The notes under the pieces: generated by a model
The model's input: the letters and a program-made list of their open reading frames with translations, nothing else
Databases searched by the model: none
What the model was told of the DNA's origin: nothing
Assembly: GCA_050258375.1 (NCBI GenBank)
Contig: JBLMYQ010000021.1
Span: forward strand, 1-31,673
DNA from: JBLMYQ01 sp050258375
GTDB lineage: Bacteria; Bacillota; Clostridia; Acetivibrionales; UBA4821
DNA: 31,673 nt
Reading direction: 5' to 3'
Translations under genes and position numbers: made by a program
Shown: piece after piece, positions 1 to 6,632 of the stretch
Numbering within the stretch: the first letter of the stretch is position 1
How the letters are laid out: the number at the start of each line of letters is the position of its first letter

Positions 1-1
1 A

Positions 2-85
2 AGACAGGTTGTAACTGCTTCGGCTGACGGCGCCGCTGCAACCCAATCTGCAATACGGTATATAAATGAGCATCAGTGGAGCTAA
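2..85 (+). CDS. trxB: Thioredoxin reductase-like flavoprotein, C-terminal fragment (5' cut by window)
   Basis: An open frame runs in from the window edge and gives 27 residues, beginning RQVVTASADGAAA and ending in YINEHQWS before TAA. The pattern RQ-[VI]-VTA-x-x-DG-x-x-A-x-x-[ASG] is the C-terminal FAD-contacting end of thioredoxin-disulfide reductases and close NAD(P)H/FAD oxidoreductases, which reduce thioredoxin in the cytoplasm. Only this tail is visible, so NADPH specificity and the redox CxxC cannot be checked. It could instead be a ferredoxin-type flavin thioredoxin reductase or an alkyl hydroperoxide reductase F-like protein. It lies 51 bases upstream of tsaE on the same strand. Confidence 0.7.
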   Translation, partial: RQVVTASADGAAATQSAIRYINEHQWS

Positions 86-126
86 CTCACCCCTATCCCC
101 TCTCTTAAAATAGAGGGGAAATAGAT
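86..126. repeat. Short C/G-rich intergenic inverted repeat
   Basis: CCCCTCT and AGAGGGG form a 7-bp inverted repeat around an AT-rich loop, between the trxB-like stop and tsaE. There is no clear T-run, so it is a poor terminator. A similar block at about 2252-2292 (ACTCA, then CCCCT, a CCCC/GGGG hairpin, then AAATAG) suggests both belong to one short repeat family. Confidence 0.45.
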
Positions 127-136
127 AGGAGACCCT

Positions 137-604
137 ATGATTGAAATAATTTCTAATTCAGAAAATGAAACGCGTGATATTGCAAAACAGCTTGGCTTCA
201 TCCTTTCTGCCGGAGATGTCGTTTGCATTCATGGCAATCTTGGAGCTGGAAAAACTGTTTTTGCGTCAGGACTATCTATTGGTCTGGGAATAAATGAACA
301 CATTTCAAGTCCCACCTTTACTATCGTAAATGAGTATAATGGCAGACTACCATTTTATCATTTTGATGCCTATAGAATAAATAGTGATGAATTTCTGGAT
401 ATTGGCGGGGATGAATATTTTTATGGTGACGGTATTACCCTTATTGAATGGCCTGAAAATATCGGCGATATACTTCCTGCTCAAAGGCTAGAAATTTATA
501 TTGATTACGCTGGTGATAAAGTTGAAACCAGAAAAATATCATTTAAACCCTTGGGACAGAAGTATGAACTAATTGCAAACAAACTACTGGAGGAAATAAA
601 ATGA
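137..604 (+). CDS. tsaE: tRNA t6A biosynthesis ATPase TsaE (YjeE)
   Basis: TsaE is the P-loop ATPase that resets the TsaB-TsaD complex during synthesis of N6-threonylcarbamoyladenosine at position 37 of ANN-decoding tRNAs, in the cytoplasm. The 155-residue length is normal for the family. The Walker A motif GNLGAGKT is at residues 33-40, the conserved SSPTF switch at about 57-61, FYHFDAYR at 73-80, and an IEWPE motif follows. The ATG has TAGGAG five bases upstream. Its TGA overlaps the tsaB ATG in an ATGA junction (601-604), which points to translational coupling. I am very sure of the family. Confidence 0.97.
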   Translation: MIEIISNSENETRDIAKQLGFILSAGDVVCIHGNLGAGKTVFASGLSIGLGINEHISSPTFTIVNEYNGRLPFYHFDAYRINSDEFLDIGGDEYFYGDGITLIEWPENIGDILPAQRLEIYIDYAGDKVETRKISFKPLGQKYELIANKLLEEIK

Positions 605-1299
605 GGATTCTTGCAATTGATTCTTCTGGAGCAGCAGCCTCTTGCGCTGTTATTGAGGATGGAATTGTTATAGGAGAATACAGCATAAATAATAAGCTTA
701 CTCATTCTCAAAAGCTGATGCCTATGATTGATCAGCTTTTAAAAGGTCTTGATTTTAAACCAAATAATATTGATGCTTACGGTTGCTCAATTGGTCCGGG
801 TTCATTTACAGGTCTCAGAATCGGAATATCAATAGTAAAAGGCATGGCACAAGCTTTAAACAAGCCTGCGGTCGGAGTATCAACTCTAGATGGCTTAGCT
901 TGGAACATTTCCGGCACTTCAGGATATATTTGCCCAATAATTGATGCAAGGAATGATAATGTTTATACAGCTGTATATCAATCTTCAGATACAGGTCCAA
1001 ATCTGAAATCAGAATATATGGCAGTTAACATAAAAGAGTTGATTGAGCTTCTTCCAAAGGATAAAACAATAACATTTGTTGGAGATGCAGTCTTAAAATT
1101 CAAAGAGCTTCTTAAAGAAAATCTCTACGATATTTGCTCCATTCCTCCATCTCATTTACTTTTGCCAAGGGCTTCATCTGTTGGCTATGCCTGCTGCTTG
1201 TTGGCAGCAGCAGGGAATTTAAAATCTGCTTATTCTTTAACCCCTCTCTATCTTCGCCCCTCTCAAGCAGAAAGAATTCAATCTAAAAATTCAATATAG
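601..1299 (+). CDS. tsaB: tRNA t6A biosynthesis protein TsaB
   Basis: TsaB is an ASKHA-fold, catalytically inactive partner of TsaD. It scaffolds the TsaBDE complex that transfers the threonylcarbamoyl group to tRNA. At 232 residues it has the usual length. The N-terminal phosphate-loop relic (RILAIDSSG, residues 2-10), HSQKLMP near 35-41, and the diagnostic GPGSFTGLR at 65-73 are all present. GGAGG at 589-593, inside the end of tsaE, serves as ribosome binding site for the ATG at 601. The two genes form one unit. The catalytic partner tsaD is not in this window. Confidence 0.97.
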   Translation: MRILAIDSSGAAASCAVIEDGIVIGEYSINNKLTHSQKLMPMIDQLLKGLDFKPNNIDAYGCSIGPGSFTGLRIGISIVKGMAQALNKPAVGVSTLDGLAWNISGTSGYICPIIDARNDNVYTAVYQSSDTGPNLKSEYMAVNIKELIELLPKDKTITFVGDAVLKFKELLKENLYDICSIPPSHLLLPRASSVGYACCLLAAAGNLKSAYSLTPLYLRPSQAERIQSKNSI

Positions 1300-1302
1300 A
1301 AA

Positions 1303-1331
1303 TTGATTTATATTTTACATAACACTATAAT
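1303..1331 (+). promoter_or_regulatory. Sigma-A type promoter for the SIMPL gene
   Basis: TTGATT (1303-1308) and TATAAT (1326-1331) are separated by exactly 17 bases in the 71-bp gap after tsaB. This gives the next gene its own transcription start, about 33 bases before its ATG. Confidence 0.7.
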
Positions 1332-1370
1332 ATATATTAGTAAACATATTATTTGTAAAGGGGTATACAT

Positions 1371-2171
1371 ATGGAGCAAAATACCGGAAGCATTTTTAAG
1401 ACCATCTCAGCTATAGTTATCAGCATAGGTATTATATGGTCATCCTACATCATCTCTGATGGTGTAATCAGAGCAAAAGGTAATGTCAAAGGAAATGACA
1501 ACCTTATTACTATTACTGGTTCAGCTAAGCAGCAAATAAAGTCGGACTTGATTGTTTGGAACTGTAGTTTTTCAGGCAATTCTCCTACCCTTGTAGAAGC
1601 CTATGATGAATTAAACAAAAAAAAGGCCATAGTAAAAAAATATCTTATTAGTAAGGGTATAAATGAAAAATCAACAGAAAAAGGTAAAGAAGAATCCATA
1701 GTATTCTCTTCAATTTCTACAATGCCTGTCTATAAAATCCTTCAGAGGCAAGGCGAAAACAATCAGGTATATGATTATACCTCGAACATCATTGAAAGCT
1801 ATACTCTTGAGCAGAATGTTGAAATCAAATCATACGATGTTGATAAAATAACTGAAATATCCCGTACAGCTACTGAGCTTATAAGCCAGGGAATAAATTT
1901 AAGGTCTTCATCTCCTCAGTATTTTTATACCAAGCTTGCAGATTTAAAAATAGATATGCTTGCAAGAGCAACTGCCGATGCAAAAAACAGAGCAACAAAA
2001 ATGGCTGAGAATGCCGGAACAAAATGTGGAAAGTTAAGGTCGGCTAACATGGGGGTATTCCAAATAACTCCTATATATTCAAATGAAGTTTCAGATTATG
2101 GAATAAATGATACTTCCTCCTTGGAAAAAGAAATAATGTCTGTTGTTACCTGCAGATTTGAAGTAAAATAA
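1371..2171 (+). CDS. SIMPL (DUF541) domain membrane-anchored protein
   Basis: The protein has 266 residues. One hydrophobic segment (about residues 11-30) acts as an uncleaved signal anchor, so the rest should lie outside the membrane. The extracytoplasmic part begins with the typical ITITGSAKQQIKSD strand and carries the alternating-helix pattern of SIMPL/BP26 proteins, including DAKNRATKMAENAG near residues 204-217. Family members are linked to oxidative-stress or signalling roles, but no biochemical activity is established, so I give none. AAAGGGG lies seven bases before the ATG. The gene is bracketed by its own promoter (1303-1331) and a strong terminator (2187-2221), which makes it a single-gene unit between tsaB and rimI. 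Confidence 0.85.
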   Translation: MEQNTGSIFKTISAIVISIGIIWSSYIISDGVIRAKGNVKGNDNLITITGSAKQQIKSDLIVWNCSFSGNSPTLVEAYDELNKKKAIVKKYLISKGINEKSTEKGKEESIVFSSISTMPVYKILQRQGENNQVYDYTSNIIESYTLEQNVEIKSYDVDKITEISRTATELISQGINLRSSSPQYFYTKLADLKIDMLARATADAKNRATKMAENAGTKCGKLRSANMGVFQITPIYSNEVSDYGINDTSSLEKEIMSVVTCRFEVK

Positions 2172-2186
2172 GCTTCAATTCCATGT

Positions 2187-2221
2187 AATACTCTCCCTCG
2201 CAATCGAGGGAGAGTATTTTT
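2187..2221 (+). terminator. Rho-independent terminator after the SIMPL gene
   Basis: AATACTCTCCCTCG and its exact complement form a 14-bp perfect stem closed by a CAAT loop. The stem runs into TTTTT, with the last stem Ts counted in the run. Confidence 0.9.
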
Positions 2222-2251
2222 AATATCCAGGAAAATAAAAGATGAATTCTA

Positions 2252-2292
2252 CTCAGACCCCTCTTTCTCCCCTGAAAAGGGGACGGAAAATA
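2252..2292. repeat. Second copy-like C/G-rich intergenic hairpin
   Basis: CCCCT and AGGGG (2269-2273 and 2278-2282) pair across a GAAA tetraloop. The context is ACTCAGACCCC on the left and an AAAATAG end on the right. The layout matches the element at 86-126 despite base differences. It has no T-run, lies upstream of the rimI promoter, and is not part of the preceding terminator. Confidence 0.4.
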
Positions 2293-2311
2293 GTTTTTCA
2301 TAGAAAAATCT

Positions 2312-2340
2312 TTGACAAAAATTTTTCTATTATTTATAAG
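2312..2340 (+). promoter_or_regulatory. Strong sigma-A promoter for rimI-lon
   Basis: A perfect -35 TTGACA (2312-2317) and a -10 TATAAG (2335-2340, five of six matches) are spaced by 17 bases. The predicted start lies about 55 bases before the rimI ATG. This promoter probably drives rimI and the lon-type gene 18 bases behind it. Confidence 0.8.
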
Positions 2341-2402
2341 CAAAATATGAGATAATATTCTTTGTAAATACTTATTCATTTATCAGGCAGGTATAAATAC
2401 AA

Positions 2403-2858
2403 ATGACTGAAGACAATATCATAATAAAAAATATGACTGTTAATGATATAGAGGAAATATTAATAATAGAAAATCTTTGTTTCACCATTCCCTGGACTTA
2501 TGAATCCTTTTTTAATGAATTAGAATTAAATAAATTTGCTCATTATAATATAATCCTATTCGATAACCAGGTTGCAGGATATATAGGCTTTTGGCAGGTT
2601 TTAGACGAAGGTCATATTACGAATGTTGCAATTCATCCAAAATTCAGACGTATAGGATTGGCTTGTAAATTAATTGAGCATACCCTGAATTTTTGCAGAT
2701 ATATGAATATAACATCACTTACTTTAGAGGTTAGACAAAGTAATATTCCTGCTCAAAATTTATATAGAAAGTATGGTTTTGTTGAAGAAGGAATCCGCAA
2801 GCAATATTATAAAGACAACAATGAAGATGCAATCATCATGTGGAATAAAGGAATTTAA
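2403..2858 (+). CDS. rimI: Ribosomal protein S18 alanine N-acetyltransferase RimI
   Basis: This is a GNAT-fold acetyltransferase of 151 residues that uses acetyl-CoA to acetylate protein N-termini, classically ribosomal protein bS18. The acetyl-CoA pyrophosphate loop is RRIGLA (82-87), within VAIHPKFRRIGLA. The B-motif region LEVRQSN (108-114) and the NLYRKYGFVEEG end (119-130) carry the residues shared by RimI proteins. The ribosome binding site is weak (AGGCAGG, about 11 bases before ATG). RimI genes often travel with tsaE, tsaB and tsaD, and here rimI follows the pair after one inserted gene. Substrate is inferred from family and context. Confidence 0.9.
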   Translation: MTEDNIIIKNMTVNDIEEILIIENLCFTIPWTYESFFNELELNKFAHYNIILFDNQVAGYIGFWQVLDEGHITNVAIHPKFRRIGLACKLIEHTLNFCRYMNITSLTLEVRQSNIPAQNLYRKYGFVEEGIRKQYYKDNNEDAIIMWNKGI

Positions 2859-2876
2859 TCTAATGAGGGGGACACT

Positions 2877-5366
2877 ATGAAAAAATTCAAAGAATTAAAC
2901 TACAAAGAGCTAAAGTACTTTTGTGATTCTAAAAAGCTTAAATTCAAAACCACTTCAGATTTTGAACCTGAATATGAATCGATTGGTCAAGACAGGGCTG
3001 TAGCTGCACTTGAATTCGGACTAAAAATGAAGGTTAAAGGCTACAACATTTATATGTCAGGTCCTTCAGGAACAGGTAAAACAAATTATGCAGCTAAATA
3101 CATCAGAAAAATTGCCGCTGAGCAAGAGGCTCCTGATGACTGGTGCTATGTATACAACTTTAAGATTCCAAATCAGCCGACAGCGTTAAATCTAAAGGCA
3201 GGTATGGGCTCAATCTTCCAAAAGGATATGGAAAATTTAATAAAAGTAATACAAGTAGAGCTTCCTAAGGCTTTTGACAGTGAAGACTATGAACGGGAAG
3301 AAGCAGAAATAATAAGAGAATTTCAGGAAAAAAGAGTCGAGCTGATTGACGAACTTGATGAACAAGCTGAAAAACTTGGCTTCCGTGTTAAAAACACCAA
3401 TACGGGGATATATTTCTTACCGGTTGTTGACGGAAAAGTGATTAACGATCAGGATTTTAATGAACTTGATGAACATATCCGCCATGAAATTAATCTTAAA
3501 TCTGACAGCATTCAGCTTGAAACCATGGATATGGTAAGACGATTAAAAGAGGTTGAACATGAGGTTGAAGAAAAATTGTCAGAATGGCAAAACAAGGTTG
3601 CTATGTTTGCCCTTGGAATACATATTGATGATTTGAAATCCAAATATTCTGAATATCCTAAAATCCAAAAATTCCTTGATGATATTCAAGAAAATATTAT
3701 TAAAAATCTGGAAGACTTTATTGGTCCGGTTGAAAGTGACGAGCAGGCAAGTCCTCTTCTTCCTCTTATTCTTAAAAAAGAAGAAAATCCATATGATAAA
3801 TACAAGATAAATTTAATTGTAGATAACAGTGGACTAAACGGGGCTCCAGTAATTATAAACTTTAATCCTACTTATTATAATTTAATGGGAAAATTTGAGT
3901 ATGAAAACGAATTTGGTACTGTTTCGACCGACTTCTCAATGATTAAGGCAGGACTTTTTCATCAGGCAAACGGAGGCTATTTAATCCTTCAGGCAAAAGA
4001 TTTGTTAATGAATGTTCAAGCATGGGAATCATTAAAACGCGTATTAAAGACACGCCAGATTACTATTGAAAATATGAAAGAGCAAATGGGCCTTATTGCA
4101 ATGTCTGCTCTCAAACCTGATCCAATACCGGTTGATATCAAGGTTATTCTTGTTGGTAATTCTGACCTTTATCAGGTTCTCTTAGATTTTGACGATGATT
4201 TCTCAAAGTTATTTAAAATAAAAGCTGATTTTAACAGTGAAATGGATATAAATGAGCTTAACATTAATAAGCTGTGCCAATTTATAAGCTCCTTCTGCCA
4301 AAGGGAGCAAACTCTCCCACTTAATAAAAGTGCAGTTGCCAATGTAATAGAATACAGCTCTCGTCTGGTTGAAGATCAACGTAAAATGACAACCAAGTAT
4401 AATGATTTGGTTGAACTCTTGGCTGAATCTTCTACATGGGCAAAAATAGAAGGTGCATCAGTTGTTTCAGGAGAACATGTAGAAAAAGCAATTAAGGAAA
4501 AAGCCTTTAGATCTAATAAATATGACCAAATGCTTCTTGAACTAATGGAAGAAGGCACAATAATGATTGATACTGAAGGAGCAGTAGTTGGACAAATAAA
4601 TGGTCTGTCTGTTCTTGATATGGGAGATTTTGTGTTCGGTAAGCCTTCAAGGATTACTGCAAATACATATTTAGGAAAAAGTGGGATTGTAAACATTGAA
4701 CGTGAGGTTGAAATGAGTGGAACTACTCACACCAAGGGTGTCCTGATTCTCAGTGCGTATATCGGTGAAAAATTTGCACAGGATGTTCCTCTGGCATTAA
4801 CTGCAAGTATATGTTTTGAACAGCTTTACAGCGGAATTGAAGGCGACAGCGCTTCAAGCACAGAATTATTTGCAATTTTATCAAGCCTCTCCGGTCTTCC
4901 TATTAATCAGGGAATCGCTGTCACTGGCTCTGTAAATCAAAAAGGCGAAATTCAGCCAATCGGTGGTGCAACTCACAAGATTGAGGGATTTTTTGAATTA
5001 TGCAAGTCACGAGGTCTTACCGGCTCACAAGGAATCATCCTCCCTTATAAAAATATAATTAATTTGAATCTGGATAATGAAGTTATTCAAGCAGTTAAGG
5101 ATGGCAAATTTCACATTTATCCTATTAAAACTATTGATGAAGGTATAGAAATACTTACAGGGGTTCCTGCCGGAGTCAAAAAAGAAGATGGAACATATCC
5201 AAAGGGAACTGTAAACTTTCTGGTAGCAGAAAAATTAAGGAAATATGCGATGGCGGTTATAAAATTTGGTGATGCCGGAGCAGAAAAAGGCAAAAAGGTC
5301 ACTGCAAAAAAAGAATGCACCTGCGAAACACCAAATAATCCTGAAATTGATGACGAAGAAGAATAA
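2877..5366 (+). CDS. Lon-type ATP-dependent protease (AAA_32 / Lon_C architecture)
   Basis: This 829-residue protein joins an N-terminal ATPase with a C-terminal Lon protease domain but lacks the Lon N-terminal substrate domain. Walker A GPSGTGKT is at residues 62-69. A long, charged helical insert follows (about 100-290). The ATPase continues near 360-450 (GGYLILQAKDLL). The protease domain holds the Ser-Lys dyad: Ser658 in EGDSASS and Lys701 in GGATHK, 43 residues apart as in E. coli Lon (679 and 722). The tail ends in a Cys-x-Cys and an acidic patch. It should degrade unfolded or regulatory proteins in the cytoplasm. It starts 18 bases after rimI with GAGGGGG upstream. Confidence 0.93.
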   Translation: MKKFKELNYKELKYFCDSKKLKFKTTSDFEPEYESIGQDRAVAALEFGLKMKVKGYNIYMSGPSGTGKTNYAAKYIRKIAAEQEAPDDWCYVYNFKIPNQPTALNLKAGMGSIFQKDMENLIKVIQVELPKAFDSEDYEREEAEIIREFQEKRVELIDELDEQAEKLGFRVKNTNTGIYFLPVVDGKVINDQDFNELDEHIRHEINLKSDSIQLETMDMVRRLKEVEHEVEEKLSEWQNKVAMFALGIHIDDLKSKYSEYPKIQKFLDDIQENIIKNLEDFIGPVESDEQASPLLPLILKKEENPYDKYKINLIVDNSGLNGAPVIINFNPTYYNLMGKFEYENEFGTVSTDFSMIKAGLFHQANGGYLILQAKDLLMNVQAWESLKRVLKTRQITIENMKEQMGLIAMSALKPDPIPVDIKVILVGNSDLYQVLLDFDDDFSKLFKIKADFNSEMDINELNINKLCQFISSFCQREQTLPLNKSAVANVIEYSSRLVEDQRKMTTKYNDLVELLAESSTWAKIEGASVVSGEHVEKAIKEKAFRSNKYDQMLLELMEEGTIMIDTEGAVVGQINGLSVLDMGDFVFGKPSRITANTYLGKSGIVNIEREVEMSGTTHTKGVLILSAYIGEKFAQDVPLALTASICFEQLYSGIEGDSASSTELFAILSSLSGLPINQGIAVTGSVNQKGEIQPIGGATHKIEGFFELCKSRGLTGSQGIILPYKNIINLNLDNEVIQAVKDGKFHIYPIKTIDEGIEILTGVPAGVKKEDGTYPKGTVNFLVAEKLRKYAMAVIKFGDAGAEKGKKVTAKKECTCETPNNPEIDDEEE

Positions 5367-5376
5367 AGAGAAAAAA

Positions 5377-5416
5377 GAAAAACAGTTGGAAATATCTCCA
5401 ACTGTTTTTCTTTTTA
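5377..5416. terminator. Bidirectional terminator between lon and the sigH-tRNA unit
   Basis: GAAAAACAGTTGGA and its exact complement make a 14-bp stem with a six-base loop. T-rich tracts follow on both strands (TTTTTCTTTTTATTTT on +, TTTTTCTTTTTTC on -). It ends the lon gene from one side and the tRNA-Thr gene from the other. Confidence 0.9.
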
Positions 5417-5419
5417 TTT

Positions 5420-5495
5420 TGGAGCTCACAACCGGGATTGAACCGGTGACCTCCGCCTTACCATGGCGGCGCTCTACCTGCTGAGCTATGTGAGC
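5420..5495 (-). tRNA. tRNA-Thr (anticodon GGT)
   Basis: This is a 76-base cloverleaf with an encoded CCA end. The acceptor arm GCTCACA pairs with TGTGAGC, the D arm is GCTC/GAGC, and the anticodon stem CCGCC/GGCGG encloses loop ATGGTAA. The T arm ACCGG/CCGGT has the TTCAATC loop. It lies nine bases from tRNA-Gly, in the same orientation. Confidence 0.97.
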
Positions 5496-5504
5496 ATATG
5501 TATG

Positions 5505-5578
5505 TGGAGCGGGTGATGGGAATCGAACCCACGCTGTTAGCTTGGGAAGCTAAAATTCTACCATTGAATTACACCCGC
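5505..5578 (-). tRNA. tRNA-Gly (anticodon CCC)
   Basis: This is a 74-base cloverleaf with encoded CCA. The acceptor arm is GCGGGTG/CACCCGC. The anticodon stem TTAGC/GCTAA encloses loop TTCCCAA, giving anticodon CCC. The T arm has the TTCGATT loop. Its first base lies one base after the sigH stop codon, so it is almost certainly part of the sigH transcript. Confidence 0.96.
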
Positions 5579-5579
5579 A

Positions 5580-6227
5580 TTAATTTACTCTTTCTTCATC
5601 CAGGTATTTCTCAAGCTTTCTTTTAACTCTCTGCAAAGCATTATCAATGGATTTAACCTGCCTATTTAAATCTTTGGATATCTCAAAGTATGATTTACCT
5701 TGCAGATAACTATCCAAAACTTCAAGCTCAAGACCGCTAAGAACCTCTCCCATTTTTAATTCTATGTTGTTAAAGTCTTCTCTATTAATCATTAATTCTT
5801 CTGGATCACTTATGCTTACTTCGCTAAGCATGTCCATTAAGGTTCTGTCTGATTCTTCATCAAATAACGGTTTATTCAATGACACATAAGAATTCAGTGG
5901 TATATGCTTCTGCCTCGTTGCTGTCTTTATTGCTGTTATTATCTGTCGAGTAATACAAAGCTCTGCGAATGCCCTAAAAGATGATAGCTTGTCTTCCTTG
6001 TAATCCCTTATGGCTTTAAAAAGACCTATCATTCCCTCCTGAATTATGTCCTCCCTATCAGCACCAATAAGGAAATACGTCCTTGCCTTAGCCCTAACAA
6101 AGTTCTTATACTTGTTTATTATATATTCAAGAGCTTGGCTGCTCCCTTGTTTAGCATTCTCTACAAGTTCTTCATCAAGCATGGTACTATAAAAATCGGT
6201 GGTATCAATCCGAGCTTCCAGCTGCAA
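5580..6227 (-). CDS. sigH: Sporulation/stationary-phase sigma factor SigH (Spo0H)
   Basis: SigH directs RNA polymerase to early-sporulation and transition-state promoters. The 215 residues match the family length (218 in B. subtilis). Region 2 is visible as ADREDIIQEGMIGLFKAIRDY near 55-75 and CITRQIITAIKTATRQ near 90-105. Region 4 with its helix-turn-helix is YFEISKDLNRQVKSIDNALQR near 178-198. The start chosen is TTG, because AAGGGGGGC sits seven bases upstream. The next ATG (Met17) would remove conserved N-terminal sequence. A TTGACT-18-TATAAT promoter lies about 50 bases upstream. The stop codon is one base from tRNA-Gly. Confidence 0.95.
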   Translation of the reverse strand: MQLEARIDTTDFYSTMLDEELVENAKQGSSQALEYIINKYKNFVRAKARTYFLIGADREDIIQEGMIGLFKAIRDYKEDKLSSFRAFAELCITRQIITAIKTATRQKHIPLNSYVSLNKPLFDEESDRTLMDMLSEVSISDPEELMINREDFNNIELKMGEVLSGLELEVLDSYLQGKSYFEISKDLNRQVKSIDNALQRVKRKLEKYLDEERVN

Positions 6228-6274
6228 GTAAATGCCCCCCTTGTGCCGAGCTTATTAAGCCTTACATAAACATA

Positions 6275-6304
6275 ATTATAAGTCAGTGATTTGGTTTTAG
6301 TCAA
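6275..6304 (-). promoter_or_regulatory. Sigma-A promoter for sigH
   Basis: Read on the minus strand, TTGACT (6299-6304) and TATAAT (6275-6280) are separated by 18 bases. The transcript would start about 40 bases upstream of the sigH TTG and carry sigH plus both tRNAs. Confidence 0.75.
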
Positions 6305-6499
6305 GCCTAAACTTTGCCATTTTAGAGGTTTTGAGAGTATTTTTTAATAAAGTAACTAATATTTAATATTTATATTGCATAAAGGCTGTTTATATATTAA
6401 AGTATAATATGTTAGGGATATTATGCTGTTTTTTAGAATCCTTTCTAAATATTACATTAGAAATTTTAAAATATGAATACAATCTATTCAGGGAAATAT
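6305..6499. other. AT-rich divergent spacer, part of the 405-bp sigH/glycosidase gap
   Basis: This stretch is mostly A and T and has no open frame with a ribosome binding site on either strand. A TATAAT at 6403-6408 (+) has no acceptable -35 partner. Apart from the flanking sigH promoter and the palindrome at 6500-6547, I see nothing supportable in it. Confidence 0.6.
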
Positions 6500-6547
6500 G
6501 TTCAGTTTATGAATAATTTAATACATGGAATTATTCATAAACTGAAC
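6500..6547. repeat. Perfect 19-bp-arm palindrome
   Basis: GTTCAGTTTATGAATAATT at 6500-6518 is matched without error by its reverse complement at 6529-6547, with ten bases between the arms. Neither strand has a T-run after it, so it is not a terminator. The right arm covers the -35 position of the only good -10 (TATAAT, 6563-6568) upstream of the next gene. That position suits an operator. It could also be a remnant of a small inverted-repeat element. Confidence 0.85.
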
Positions 6548-6562
6548 TTACTTTTCGAAAAA

Positions 6563-6568
6563 TATAAT
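6563..6568 (+). promoter_or_regulatory. Putative -10 element for the DUF4015 gene
   Basis: TATAAT lies 64 bases before the ATG of the following gene. The bases 16-18 upstream (AACTGA) do not resemble TTGACA and belong to the palindrome arm, so activity may need an activator or may be blocked by a repressor bound there. Confidence 0.4.
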
Positions 6569-6632
6569 ATCTGAAAACTCCATACAAATTTCTGAATTTT
6601 TTGCTTTTATTTCACAAAAGGAGAAACACAAG

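Noticed and set aside
4376..4696. 106-codon open frame antisense to the lon-type gene
   Set aside because: It mirrors a well-conserved protease gene, has no ribosome site, and reads as a low-complexity Ser/Ile-rich shadow.
6403..6408. TATAAT in the sigH/DUF4015 gap as a second promoter
   Set aside because: The nearest TTG-like -35 (TTGCAT) is 22 bases away, too far for sigma-A.
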